Shown: positions 1 to 8,299 of the stretch, piece by piece
Layout: each line of letters opens with the position of its first letter
How positions within the stretch are numbered: the stretch's first letter is position 1
Source: UBA2421 sp002343075
GTDB taxonomy: Bacteria > Planctomycetota > Phycisphaerae > Tepidisphaerales > Tepidisphaeraceae
Length of the DNA stretch: 64,000 nt
Assembly: GCA_937982565.1 (NCBI GenBank)
Contig: CALJLN010000025.1
Coordinates: 20,704 to 84,703 of the forward strand
Direction: 5' to 3'
Position numbers and translations under genes: made by a program
The notes under the pieces: generated by a model
Told to the model about the DNA's origin: nothing
Databases searched by the model: none
Seen by the model: only the letters and a program-made list of their open reading frames with translations

Positions 1-326
1 GTTACGATTCGGAATCCAATCATCGACTGGCGCGAAACAAACTTGGCATTCGGTCTCTGATCAAAACCGGTGCCGGACGACCCACCGACAAGCCACCCAC
101 CGGACACTTCCGCAGGATGATGCAGCGGCTCCTCGCCGGGTCGCAGAAAGACAAACCCTACGGCCAGCGTGCCCAGGTGGAAACGGTCAACAGCATGCTC
201 AAACGCAACCTCGGCGACAGCCTCCGCGCCCGCTCCAATATCGCCCGCCGCAAGGAACACCTCTTGCGAGTGCTCGTTCACAACATCATGATTGTTCACG
301 AAATCAAGGGTCGAGACAGAGCCTGA
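1..326 (+). CDS. Transposase, C-terminal part (IS4/IS5-like DDE type), cut by window edge
   Basis: The reading frame is open from base 3 to the TGA ending at 326, so only about the last 107 residues are seen. It keeps GYDS-like context (YDSESNHRLARNKLG) for a catalytic Asp, and QVETVNSMLKRNLGDSLRAR, which carries the catalytic Glu of DDE_Tnp_1 transposases. The end (HLLRVLVHNIMIVHE) is the usual C-terminal helix. The enzyme would cut and join the ends of its insertion sequence. The N-terminal part and left terminal repeat lie outside the window. I see no obvious right terminal inverted repeat just after the stop, so intactness cannot be judged. Confidence 0.8.
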   Translation, partial: YDSESNHRLARNKLGIRSLIKTGAGRPTDKPPTGHFRRMMQRLLAGSQKDKPYGQRAQVETVNSMLKRNLGDSLRARSNIARRKEHLLRVLVHNIMIVHEIKGRDRA

Positions 327-663
327 CGCAGCTAGTTGATTGTCGCACGTCATGTCTTACTCACCTTCATATCGGCTTTCCTCGGCCGGCCTTCGTCGCG
401 GGTTGTGTGATCGGAGAGGATAGGGGGTCACTACTGACTTCATTCATTACTCGCCTCCTCCTACTCGCCGACCTATGGCACGTCCGGCTCGCGACATCGG
501 CACGCGGGAGATTTTAGCATGTTTGGAACCGACGGGAGACTGACGCACTTTCACAGCGGGGCGGACTTTGACGCGTTCGTTCGCATGCTTGGGGAGGGCT
601 AAAGCACTGCTGGCCGCTTTAAGACTCGTATGTGATTGTTTATGTATATTCTGGGAGCAAGAG

Positions 664-680
664 ACGGGTTGGAAACCCGT
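664..680. repeat. Short palindrome in a 382-nt gene-free stretch (327-708)
   Basis: ACGGGTT-gga-AACCCGT forms a perfect 7-bp hairpin just upstream of the next gene. The phrase 'cgggttggaaacccgtgcta' resembles short interspersed palindromes often seen in planctomycete intergenic DNA (recollection, not searched). The rest of 327-708 shows no gene. A TATAAT box at 697-702 lies only 6 nt before the ATG at 709, so the following gene may be transcribed without a leader. Confidence 0.45.
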
Positions 681-708
681 GCTACGGGCGTGCGGCTATA
701 ATGATGCC

Positions 709-1173
709 ATGCCGCTTTGGGAAGACATTAAGAACCTGTGGAAACTGGGCGCGGCGCTGCTCCGGCCGTCGTCCTATGCGCCTGTTGCACCGCCTGTTTC
801 GCAGAGCGATTCTGAGAGTGCAGCCGTCAGGCAGGCGGAGGCAGAGCAGGCAGCGTTTCTCGATCGGTGGAGCATGGCTGCGGTGGAGCATCAGCGGGAG
901 GGGACGCTTGAACGGCTCGAATCCGATCTTTTGGCAGCCTACCCCGGCCAGAATGCCTTTTCGATGCGATGGAAGATGATCTCACTCTTTGAGCGGTTGG
1001 CGGAGGAGTTTGACCGCCGGGGCGATCGACCGGCCGCGGGGCATTTTGCCCGAAAGGCACTGGCACTTTATGAAGATGATCGAATTGACGAATCCGCCGG
1101 TGCCGGCGGCGCAGCGGCGCTGGCCCGGATGCGCGATGCCGAAGCGCGGCTCAGGCGATTTCTGTTCGCATGA
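709..1173 (+). CDS. Hypothetical protein, helical
   Basis: 154-residue protein that I do not recognise. The ATG at 709 was chosen because the upstream part of the open frame reads through a palindrome and a TATAAT box and has poor protein character. The sequence is Ala/Glu/Arg-rich and predicted mostly helical (AEAEQAAFLDRWSMAAVEHQ; FERLAEEFDRRGDRPAAGHF). The second half has a TPR-like look (a loader of 'RPAAGHFARKALALYEDD'), so a single-repeat TPR-type protein is possible. There is no signal peptide and no conserved catalytic motif. It stands alone between the transposase end and a convergent pilin-like gene. Confidence 0.6.
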   Translation: MPLWEDIKNLWKLGAALLRPSSYAPVAPPVSQSDSESAAVRQAEAEQAAFLDRWSMAAVEHQREGTLERLESDLLAAYPGQNAFSMRWKMISLFERLAEEFDRRGDRPAAGHFARKALALYEDDRIDESAGAGGAAALARMRDAEARLRRFLFA

Positions 1174-1354
1174 TTCCGCGCATTCTGCGAGCAAAGCGCG
1201 GAAAGTCAGTCCCCGGCGGCCTTGGTCTTGAGCATAAGCGTGTGCGATTTTGAGACGCGCCGGCCTCATTCTTCGCGCCAGTTTCGGGATGGGCGGAACC
1301 TATATCCTGCCCGCGCTCAAGGCTGTGTGGAATGGTCGGCTGTCGGGGAGGGTT

Positions 1355-2629
1355 TCACTTGACAGTGATGATGCTTCCCCCGGCCCCGGAGGCGCTGCTG
1401 GCGGTGGGGTAGAAGGTGATTCCCTCGGGGTTGCCGAACATTTCGCTGATCTGCGAGGTGTTCATCGCGGCGTCGTAGATCCCAACGTGCAGGATTTCGC
1501 CGATATAGGGCCGATCGTTGGTATCCTCATTGCCGTAGACGAGCTTGTAAGTGCGATTCCAACCGGCAATGTTCCCCGTGACACCTGTCGAGACCATGGT
1601 TCCCACCCCGCTGACGCCAGTACTGTTGAGCCGCGTATAGAGCTTTAATGTGCTTCCGTCGAAGGTAGCACAAAAGTCGTAGTGGACGCTTGTACCGCCG
1701 GTCATAAAGGTGGCCGACTGAAGCGATGTTGAGCCGGTCGATGTGGTCATTAAGAATTCCAGCTTGCCCGCCTGCTGGCGTACGGTGAAGTTTCGCGTGG
1801 ATGCGTTGGCGGCGATGGAGACAATGCTTGCGTTGGTCTGCGTGAAGTTTGTGGGGCGGATGCGGCCAAAGACGGTGAAATTGTTGGTGCTGGCCAGGTT
1901 GTCGGTGACGTTGGTCGCGCCGCTGCTGGTAACGGCCTTGGTGGCAGAATTGAATCGAAGCCCCCCGCCGGTCCATGATGTCTTGGAAGAGTCGGCTACA
2001 AATGCCGACTGCACAGCCGGGTTGGGCGCATCGTCGGCGCAAGTGCTTCCTGATGATTCGTTAAAGCGGTGAAGCGCGCTAGGCGGCATGCCGGTTGGCC
2101 CGCCCGTGGCGATGACAGTTGAGAGGATGTTAGTGCTGTTGGGGCTTAGCACATTGGCGAATAGGGTCTTGATGCCCGTATTGCGAGAACTGTGAAGCCT
2201 GCCCGAGATGCGAACGGCGTTGATCTTGGTGCCGTCGGCCATCGTCCACGTCCCACCGGAGAGCACGGCGGGAGCAAAAGCCCGCGTGTTCACATTCCAG
2301 CGGCCGAGTTCCACATCGGACGAGAGCAGCGCGAGGGGCGCGCCATTGACGGAATTCTGCGCCGCGGCGCTGATCGCACGGGTGATTGCAGTGCCGTCCA
2401 GGGCGCCGCGAGCCGCGTGACGGGCCGCCGAATCGACCGCGGTTTGCAATTGCGTCTTTGCCACCTGGATCACCCCGAGGTCGACCGCGAGCGAGACAAA
2501 CATCAGCAGCAGCGGCAGGGTAAACGTCATCCAGAGCAACACGGCACCAACGCGCAGGCGTGCACGCCCGAACACCCTTGCAGGGTTCGCTCGGTGCGCA
2601 TGGAAGTGTGGGTAGGCGGCATTTGGCAT
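1355..2629 (-). CDS. TadE/TadG-like pilus protein with C-terminal LamG-like domain
   Basis: 424 residues. After a basic N-terminus, a hydrophobic segment at about residues 27-50 (VGAVLLWMTFTLPLLLMFVSLAVDLG) is the TadE/TadG membrane anchor. It is followed by VAKTQLQTAVDSAARHAARGAL, the typical TadG continuation. The region from about 185 to 405 (FTVFGRIRPTNF, HYDFCATFDGSTLKLYTRLN, YIGEILHVGIYDAAM) looks like a concanavalin/LamG sandwich of the type that binds sugars or surfaces. The protein is probably anchored in the membrane and exposed outside. No other tad genes are nearby, so a minor pilin or a surface adhesin using the TadG anchor are both possible. The fusion is inferred from sequence pattern only. 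Confidence 0.75.
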   Translation of the reverse strand: MPNAAYPHFHAHRANPARVFGRARLRVGAVLLWMTFTLPLLLMFVSLAVDLGVIQVAKTQLQTAVDSAARHAARGALDGTAITRAISAAAQNSVNGAPLALLSSDVELGRWNVNTRAFAPAVLSGGTWTMADGTKINAVRISGRLHSSRNTGIKTLFANVLSPNSTNILSTVIATGGPTGMPPSALHRFNESSGSTCADDAPNPAVQSAFVADSSKTSWTGGGLRFNSATKAVTSSGATNVTDNLASTNNFTVFGRIRPTNFTQTNASIVSIAANASTRNFTVRQQAGKLEFLMTTSTGSTSLQSATFMTGGTSVHYDFCATFDGSTLKLYTRLNSTGVSGVGTMVSTGVTGNIAGWNRTYKLVYGNEDTNDRPYIGEILHVGIYDAAMNTSQISEMFGNPEGITFYPTASSASGAGGSIITVK

Positions 2630-2776
2630 GACTCTGTTTCATCGGACGCTGACAAATGAGGCTGAACTTACGTTGCGTCCGGAGAAAGTGGGATGCCCGA
2701 TGGTTATCGGGCGCTGAAGGGTGTGCCGATCTAACCAATGCCCGCAGACCGCTCGCCGACAGGCTGATCGGCATGC

Positions 2777-4375
2777 TCAGCGCGCTACTGCTGCTTGGTA
2801 GAACTCGCGAACATCTTTGGTTAGCTGCACGCGCACCGCGTCGACGTGGTACATCATGTGCCCGCCGGGGTAATAGGTTTGTGTGATGTTTTTGCGAAGT
2901 TCTGGGCTGAGATCGAGTTGGTTGACGGTGTAATCGCTGGCAAAATAGGGCGTGGCGAAATCGAACATGCCCTCGGCGATCAATACTTTCATATGCGGAT
3001 ATCGGATCATGGCGCTGCGCATTTCGTCGGCGACGTTGAGGTAGCCGTTGCCCGCGGGGCCGTAGTCCCATGGCTGCACCCGGCCGGTGAGAATTTCGTA
3101 GGGTAGATCGCTTTCAAACTTCAGCTCGCGGCGGAGATAATCGTTGATTGTGCTTGAATATGGGCCGTTGTAGGCCGAATAGCTGGGATCAAACCCCGGG
3201 CTGGCCGTGAGCGGCGCGGGGTCGAAGCCGGTCATGCGGCCGTCGAAACGTCCAATCACTTTTCGATCATCCTGCAGAATCTTCTTCTGAAACAACGACG
3301 GCGAGATACGCAGGTTGCTCGCTTCGATGAGCGCCGCGGGTAAACCGGTGTAGCGCGCCAGCTTGGCAACCAGCGCGTCGCGGTCTTCCCGGGAAAGCGT
3401 TGTGCCTTTTAGAATGGCGGTTTGATATTCCTCGATCGCAAAGGCTTCGACCTCTTTCAGCGTCTTCGGCAGGTCGGCGGTGAGTTCGGGGGCGAGCTTG
3501 TTGTGAAAGGCCGCGACGTAGGTGTACGTCGGCAGATAAAGCACATAGGGCAGATCGTTGTTATCGCTGGGCCGGAGCGTGGCGAAATTGAGGACGGTCG
3601 AAATGAGGACGATGCCGTTGAGGTTGACGCCATACCGGTCGGCGAGCACTTCGCTCAGCTTGGCGGCGCGGGTGGTGCCGTAGCTTTCGCCAGCGAGAAA
3701 CTTCGGGCTGGTCCAGCGGTGGTATCGGGTGAGGTAAAGGCGAATAAAGTCGCTCACGCTCGCGGCATCCTGCTCGACGCCCCAGAACTGTTTGCCGTCT
3801 TCCCCGGTAGCGGGGCGCGAGTAGCCGGTGCCGACGGGATCGATGAGTACGACATCGGTGAACGCCAGCCATGTGTCGTGATTATCAACCAGACGATAAG
3901 GCGGCGCGCCGGGTATGCCGTCGGCGGGGAAATCGATGCGTTTGGGGCCGACGATGCCCAGATGCAGCCACACACTCGAAGCGCCTGGCCCGCCGTTGAA
4001 TACGAAGGTAATCGGCCGCTGGCTCGCCTCAGGCTCACCGCCGGGCTGATCCGGCGCGGCGGCGGTGTCAGGGGACATGATGTACGCGGTGAAGAAGAAG
4101 TTGGCCTTCTGTTTGCCCGACTCATCTTTCATGGCGATGGTGCCAGTGGTAGCGGTGTACTTCAGCGGTTGGCCGGCAACAGCAAGCGTGATCGTATGTT
4201 CGGTGACCGAAAGCTTGTCATCCGTCGGCTGCGATGCGGGCGACTTCTTGGCCGTCGCCTCGACAGCGGGCACACCAGCACCCCCCGCGGGGCCGGAAGC
4301 CTCCTGCGCAAGCCCGGCGGACCCGAAAACCAGTGCGGTGAGCGTGAAAACAATTGTTCGAAGCACGATGCTCAT
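2777..4375 (-). CDS. Secreted S10 family serine carboxypeptidase
   Basis: 532 residues from the ATG at 4375, chosen because GAGGAA precedes it and the first 24 residues (MSIVLRTIVFTLTALVFGSA) form a signal peptide ending near GLAQ. S10 hallmarks are in order: NGGPGASS (oxyanion side), DPVGTGYSRP, GESYGTTRAAKL with the nucleophilic Ser, EGMFDFATPYFAS with the catalytic Asp, and PGGHMMY with the catalytic His. It should remove C-terminal residues from peptides outside the cytoplasm or in the planctomycete periplasm. An Ala/Pro/Gln-rich linker follows the signal peptide. It is transcribed away from rplM, with 235 nt between them that can hold both promoters. Confidence 0.92.
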   Translation of the reverse strand: MSIVLRTIVFTLTALVFGSAGLAQEASGPAGGAGVPAVEATAKKSPASQPTDDKLSVTEHTITLAVAGQPLKYTATTGTIAMKDESGKQKANFFFTAYIMSPDTAAAPDQPGGEPEASQRPITFVFNGGPGASSVWLHLGIVGPKRIDFPADGIPGAPPYRLVDNHDTWLAFTDVVLIDPVGTGYSRPATGEDGKQFWGVEQDAASVSDFIRLYLTRYHRWTSPKFLAGESYGTTRAAKLSEVLADRYGVNLNGIVLISTVLNFATLRPSDNNDLPYVLYLPTYTYVAAFHNKLAPELTADLPKTLKEVEAFAIEEYQTAILKGTTLSREDRDALVAKLARYTGLPAALIEASNLRISPSLFQKKILQDDRKVIGRFDGRMTGFDPAPLTASPGFDPSYSAYNGPYSSTINDYLRRELKFESDLPYEILTGRVQPWDYGPAGNGYLNVADEMRSAMIRYPHMKVLIAEGMFDFATPYFASDYTVNQLDLSPELRKNITQTYYPGGHMMYHVDAVRVQLTKDVREFYQAAVAR

Positions 4376-4610
4376 GCTGAATTCCTCACAGGTATGCGTG
4401 GTTCTCACTTGTAACCGCATCACCGGTGCCGACAATTGTTGCACCCGGCTTGGCAACAGGCTCACCGGTGCTCAACCGCCCCGCTGCTGTTTCTTGCCAA
4501 TCCTTGACTTTCCGCCCATATCCGGTAGATTCTTGCCCCCTCGCAGCCCGGGTAAGCCGCGCGCCGGGGGTATGCCTTTGGTTACTTAACTGCCTTGTAG
4601 GAATGCACTT

Positions 4611-5042
4611 ATGAGTACGTATCTGCCCAAGCCGTTTGAAGTTCAGCGTCAATGGCACGTCGTCGACGCCACCGGAATGGTGCTCGGTCGGCTGGCTGCC
4701 AAGGTCGCCATGATTCTGCAGGGCAAGAACAAGCCGACGTACACCCCACACATCGATACTGGCGACTTCGTCATCATTATCAATGCTGAAAAGGTCACCG
4801 TCACCGGCAAAAAGGCCGACCAGATCATCTACGATACCTACAGCAAACACCCCGGCGGTCGACGGGTTTATGCTTACAAGGACATGCTTGCGCTGCACCC
4901 CGAGCGCGTGGTGCAGCTCGCGGTAAAGCGCATGCTGCCCAAGAACCGAATCGGCAAGGATTTTCTCACCAAACTGAAGATCTACAAAGGTGCCCAGCAC
5001 GACCACGCGGCCCAGCAGCCGAAGGAATTGAAGCTGGCATAA
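4611..5042 (+). CDS. rplM: 50S ribosomal protein L13
   Basis: 143 residues, the usual L13 length. Recognised from WHVVDATGMVLGRLAAKVAMILQGKNKPTYTPHIDTGDFVIIINAEKV and from the HPGG and VVQLAVKRMLPKNRIGKD segments. It binds 23S rRNA early in large-subunit assembly. It is followed by rpsI after 136 nt, the standard rplM-rpsI order, so the two are probably co-transcribed. The ATG at 4611 lies just after a 'ggaatgcactt' stretch, a weak Shine-Dalgarno. Confidence 0.98.
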   Translation: MSTYLPKPFEVQRQWHVVDATGMVLGRLAAKVAMILQGKNKPTYTPHIDTGDFVIIINAEKVTVTGKKADQIIYDTYSKHPGGRRVYAYKDMLALHPERVVQLAVKRMLPKNRIGKDFLTKLKIYKGAQHDHAAQQPKELKLA

Positions 5043-5081
5043 CACCAGTCTCTGTTTAGTCAGGTTAGTTGATCAGATAAA

Positions 5082-5140
5082 TCGTCAGAGGCTCGTGGCC
5101 AGCGGGCTGAGTTAATCATCACCCAATGATCCTCTGACGA
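5082..5140 (+). promoter_or_regulatory. Inverted repeat in the rplM-rpsI spacer
   Basis: TCGTCAGAGG at 5082-5091 pairs perfectly with CCTCTGACGA at 5131-5140, with a 39-nt loop. GTGGCC at 5095-5100 can pair with GGCCAC at 5152-5157 as an alternative. The stem sits in the rpsI leader and could act in ribosomal-protein autoregulation or as an RNase site. No known leader class is recognised. Confidence 0.4.
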
Positions 5141-5178
5141 CCAACACCGCCGGCCACGGACGCAAAAGGAATCTCGCC

Positions 5179-5604
5179 ATGAGCGAAGCAGCTACCGCAA
5201 CGGAACCAAAAGCCAAAGTCGCATACACCTGGGGCGTCGGCAGGCGCAAATCGGCCGTCGCACGGGTGCGCATCGCCGTCGGGTCGGGCAAGATCGAGGT
5301 GAACGGCAAATCGATCAACGACTACTTCACCACTGAAACCGACCGCAAGCGGATTTTTGGCCCGCTGGAAGTCACCAACACCGGCGGGAAGATGGATATC
5401 TTCGTCGGTGCCAACGGCGGCGGGCTGACCGGTCAGGCCGGCGCGCTGGTGCTGGGCCTGGCCCGTGCGCTGGCCAAGTATGACAACACACTGGAAGCCG
5501 CCCTCCGCCATGCAGGCTTCCTCACCCGCGACAGCCGCATGAAGGAACGCAAGAAGTACGGCCAACGCGGCGCACGCCGCAAGTTCCAGTTCAGCAAGCG
5601 GTAA
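5179..5604 (+). CDS. rpsI: 30S ribosomal protein S9
   Basis: 141 residues. TWGVGRRKSAVARVRIAVGSGKIEVNGKSINDYF and the C-terminal KKYGQRGARRKFQFSKR are diagnostic. The last Lys-Arg contacts P-site tRNA. The N-terminus has a short Ala/Thr-rich extension (MSEAATATEPKAKVAY) ahead of the S9 core, common in this phylum. It is the second gene of the rplM-rpsI pair and is closed by a strong terminator at 5677-5705. Confidence 0.98.
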   Translation: MSEAATATEPKAKVAYTWGVGRRKSAVARVRIAVGSGKIEVNGKSINDYFTTETDRKRIFGPLEVTNTGGKMDIFVGANGGGLTGQAGALVLGLARALAKYDNTLEAALRHAGFLTRDSRMKERKKYGQRGARRKFQFSKR

Positions 5605-5676
5605 GCGTTTTCGCTGTCGACGTGGTGCCCCCTTGTCGATGGCCCGTTCGCGTTGCCGCAACCATATTCTCATCAG

Positions 5677-5705
5677 AACCGAGCCTGACGGCTCGGTTTT
5701 CTTTT
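5677..5705 (+). terminator. Rho-independent terminator after rpsI
   Basis: AACCGAGCC-tgac-GGCTCGGTT is a perfect 9-bp stem with a 4-nt loop, followed by TTCTTTT. It ends the rplM-rpsI transcript. Confidence 0.9.
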
Positions 5706-5720
5706 GCCGGCCAGGCGAAC

Positions 5721-5740
5721 TTATGCTAATAATAGCATAA
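5721..5740. promoter_or_regulatory. Operator-like palindrome of a toxin-antitoxin pair
   Basis: TTATGCT-aataat-AGCATAA has 7-bp arms and lies one base before the GTG start at 5742. Its centre (TAATAAT) resembles a -10 box. An antitoxin bound here would cover the promoter. A transcript starting at or near the GTG would be leaderless. This is inferred from position and symmetry. Confidence 0.55.
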
Positions 5741-5741
5741 C

Positions 5742-6131
5742 GTGGCGCAGCCAGCGATCAGGCCTTTGGTGTGGATCGGTTCGTCTCGCGACGACCTGTG
5801 CAGTATGTCGGATGAGATTCGGGATGAAATCGGCTTTGGCCTGTTTTACGCCCAGCAGGGACTTCGCCCGCCTTCATGCAAGGTGTTGCGTGGTTTCGGT
5901 GGTTCCAGCGTGATTGAGATCATCGCGGATGATTCCGAGGGGACTTATCGAGCAGTTTACACCGTTCGCTTTGCACATGCGGTCTACGTTTTGCATGTGT
6001 TTCAGAAAAAGTCGAAGCGAGGGATCGAAACGCCTAAAAAAGAGATTGATCTAATTACAAGGCGACTCCGAGCAGCCGAACAACATTACCGAGAAAATGA
6101 AGATGCGTTCCGAAAAATCCAAACTCCGTAA
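5742..6131 (+). CDS. RelE/HigB-type toxin (phage Gp49-like)
   Basis: 129 residues. The pattern RPLVWIGSSRDDL, ALF/GLFYAQQG, KVLRGFGGSSVIEIIADD, TYRAVYTVRFAHAVYVLHVFQKKSKRGIETPKKEIDLI is that of Gp49/HigB-like toxins, which as a family cleave mRNA on the ribosome. The GTG at 5742 is the first start that keeps the conserved RPLVW segment, and no Shine-Dalgarno precedes it. The frame overlaps the antitoxin by 35 nt, the toxin-first order typical of higBA. Regulation by the palindrome at 5721-5740 is likely. Confidence 0.85.
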   Translation: MAQPAIRPLVWIGSSRDDLCSMSDEIRDEIGFGLFYAQQGLRPPSCKVLRGFGGSSVIEIIADDSEGTYRAVYTVRFAHAVYVLHVFQKKSKRGIETPKKEIDLITRRLRAAEQHYRENEDAFRKIQTP

Positions 6132-6468
6132 CCCATCCGTGAACAAGCACAATCGAGTTCATGTCGGGAGTGGAAACGTGTTTCAAGATTTAATGCATCC
6201 GCACCCAGAAACGGCTCTCATCAAGGCGAAACTAGCCCAGCAGATTCGTGATTTAATCATCGCCACCAACCTGACGCAGGCGGTCGTCGCCCGGCGGCTC
6301 GACGTAGATCAGCCAAAGGTCTCCAATCTATTGCGCGGCCGATTGAACGATTTCTCATTAGAGCGTCTTTTTCGTTTCTTGAATTTGCTCGGCCAGAATA
6401 TCGACATACGCCTCTCTCCCTCGCCAGACGACACTGGGCGCGTCCGCATGTACCGCAAAGCAGGATGA
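6097..6468 (+). CDS. XRE-family antitoxin (HigA/Gp49-partner type)
   Basis: 123 residues. The helix-turn-helix is AKLAQQIRDLIIATNLTQAVVARRLDVDQPKVSNLLRGRL, about residues 44-83, followed by FSLERLFRFLNLLGQNIDIRL, the usual C-terminal segment of these antitoxins. It should bind and neutralise the toxin encoded just upstream and repress the operon. Its ATG lies inside the toxin frame, so the two are translationally coupled. The first 35 residues are a poorly conserved extension, and a start at 6103 or further in is possible. Confidence 0.85.
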   Translation: MKMRSEKSKLRNPSVNKHNRVHVGSGNVFQDLMHPHPETALIKAKLAQQIRDLIIATNLTQAVVARRLDVDQPKVSNLLRGRLNDFSLERLFRFLNLLGQNIDIRLSPSPDDTGRVRMYRKAG

Positions 6469-6524
6469 CCGGTTCAAATCAAGCGAGCTAGTCAAGATCG
6501 AGCGTTTCTTCTACGCTTCCGTTC

Positions 6525-7733
6525 ATGAAAGCACTCCACTTCCTTTCACCCAGGGGTTTTCGCGCCGGCGGGGTTTACTCCGGGATTAAATCGCGGCGGG
6601 TTAACGATGTGGGTGTGCTTGCCTGCGACGCGCCCACCCCCGCGGTAGCGGCGTTTACTACCAACAAGGTGTTTGCCGCCCCGATCGCGGTCGGGCGCAA
6701 GCACATTGCCGGCGGAAAACTATGTGGGCTGGTGATTAACTCCGGCAACGCCAATGCCTGCACCGGACAGCAGGGTTTGAACGATGCACAGGAAATGTGC
6801 CGCATCGCCGGCGCGGCACTGCGGTGTCCGCCGGCACGCGTGCTGCCGGGAAGTACGGGCATCATCGGTCACACGCTCCCGATGGAGAAGCTTCGCCGGG
6901 GGATTGTGGAAGCGGCGATGAACCTCGGCACAACCAGCGAGCACTCGACAGCCTTTAACGACGCGATTCTCACCACCGACACACGCAGAAAGTTCGCCGC
7001 GGCGCAACTGAAGCTTGGCGGCAAGGTGGTGACGATCACCGGCATCTGTAAAGGCGCCGGGATGATCGGCCCGCGGCTGGCGCTGCCGCAGGCGACGATG
7101 CTGGCCTATCTGCTGACCGACGCAAGCATCTCTTCCGCCCAGTTGCGGCGAGTTTTCATGCCAGCGGTGAACAAGAGCTTCAACGCCGTCACCATCGATG
7201 ATCACATGAGCACCAATGACACGGCGGTGCTGCTGGCATCGGGCGCGTCGGGGGTGAAGGTCGGATCGTCGTCGGAAGTCAGGCGATTTTCAGACGCGCT
7301 GACGGAGGTATGCCAAAGCCTCGCCGAGCAGATCGCTGCCGACGGCGAAGGGGCGACCAAGACCGTCCGCATCGATGTCATCCGAGGCAAGACCGATCGC
7401 GCTGCCGAGACGATCGCGCGGGCAATTGCCAACAGTCCACTTGTAAAATGCGCGATGCACGGGAACGACCCCAACTGGGGCCGCATCGTCAGCGCCGCGG
7501 GCATGTGCGGGGTGCCGTTCGACCCCGACCGCGCCACGCTTTCGCTGCAAGGCGTCGAGGTTTTTCGCAAAGGCCGCCCGGCTGCGTTCGATCCGGAGAC
7601 GGTCAGCGAGCTGCTGGGCGCGAAGCAAGTCATCGTCAGACTCGATTGCGGCAGCGGCAAGTCATCGCACACGCTCTGGACGTGTGATATGAGCGAGGAG
7701 TATGTCTCGATCAACGCGGATTATCACACCTGA
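6525..7733 (+). CDS. argJ: Arginine biosynthesis bifunctional protein ArgJ
   Basis: 402 residues, full length for the family. It transfers the acetyl group from N-acetylornithine to glutamate and can also use acetyl-CoA to acetylate glutamate. INSGNANACTGQQG, GSTGIIG and CKGAGMIGP are conserved. PQATMLAYLLTDA holds the Thr at which the precursor self-cleaves into alpha and beta chains. The substrate segments SFNAVTIDDHMSTNDTAVLLASG and HGNDPNWGRIVSAAG follow. No other arg genes are in the window. Confidence 0.97.
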   Translation: MKALHFLSPRGFRAGGVYSGIKSRRVNDVGVLACDAPTPAVAAFTTNKVFAAPIAVGRKHIAGGKLCGLVINSGNANACTGQQGLNDAQEMCRIAGAALRCPPARVLPGSTGIIGHTLPMEKLRRGIVEAAMNLGTTSEHSTAFNDAILTTDTRRKFAAAQLKLGGKVVTITGICKGAGMIGPRLALPQATMLAYLLTDASISSAQLRRVFMPAVNKSFNAVTIDDHMSTNDTAVLLASGASGVKVGSSSEVRRFSDALTEVCQSLAEQIAADGEGATKTVRIDVIRGKTDRAAETIARAIANSPLVKCAMHGNDPNWGRIVSAAGMCGVPFDPDRATLSLQGVEVFRKGRPAAFDPETVSELLGAKQVIVRLDCGSGKSSHTLWTCDMSEEYVSINADYHT

Positions 7734-7800
7734 TTTGTATTCCGCGCGGCCCATGCCTGGCAATCCAGGCAAGCCGGAACATTGGCCGGCCGCCCGGCGA

Positions 7801-8295
7801 TCAATCGGCAGGACTGGGCCGGGTGCGCATGGCTTCAAGAAGGGTCTGCGAGTCGAGAACCTGCATGAAGGGCAGCAGATTTTTCTGTGTCTCAACAACG
7901 TACCCCTCGAGTTGCCGCCGGACGATGGTTTGTAACTCTTCGACCTGCCACGGCTTGGCGATGTAGTGGTTAAGACTGGCTTCGTTGATCGCTCGAATCG
8001 TCTCCATATGCCCGGCCTGCGCGGTTACAAGCACCTTGCGAGTCGCGGCATAGTGCGGCTGGCGTTGCAGTTCGATAAGGAACTGCACACCGGTGATTCC
8101 GGGAAGGATGTGATCGGCCAGAACCAGCGCAACATGATCGTGACGCGACTGTGCCGCAGCGACAACCCGCCGGGCCTCATCGACTGATTCTGTTGCTTCT
8201 ATGCTGAACGGACCTTCAAAGGGCCGAAGATCGCGCACCAGCGCGTCAAGCACATCGCGTTCATCTTCAACGCAAAGGATGATGAGTTTGCTCAT
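7801..8295 (-). CDS. Response regulator, receiver domain
   Basis: 164 residues. The receiver fold is complete: acidic pair in CVEDERD, phospho-acceptor Asp in LVLADHILPGITG, Thr in KVLVTAQ, and Lys in YIAKPW. A C-terminal helical tail of about 35 residues has no DNA-binding domain, so output is through protein contact. It starts 4 nt after the stop of the upstream histidine kinase, which should be its partner. Confidence 0.92.
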   Translation of the reverse strand: MSKLIILCVEDERDVLDALVRDLRPFEGPFSIEATESVDEARRVVAAAQSRHDHVALVLADHILPGITGVQFLIELQRQPHYAATRKVLVTAQAGHMETIRAINEASLNHYIAKPWQVEELQTIVRRQLEGYVVETQKNLLPFMQVLDSQTLLEAMRTRPSPAD

Positions 8296-8299
8296 ATCA

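Noticed and set aside
3422..4414. Rightward 330-codon open frame opposite the carboxypeptidase
   Set aside because: It lies fully antisense to a gene with an intact catalytic triad and signal peptide.
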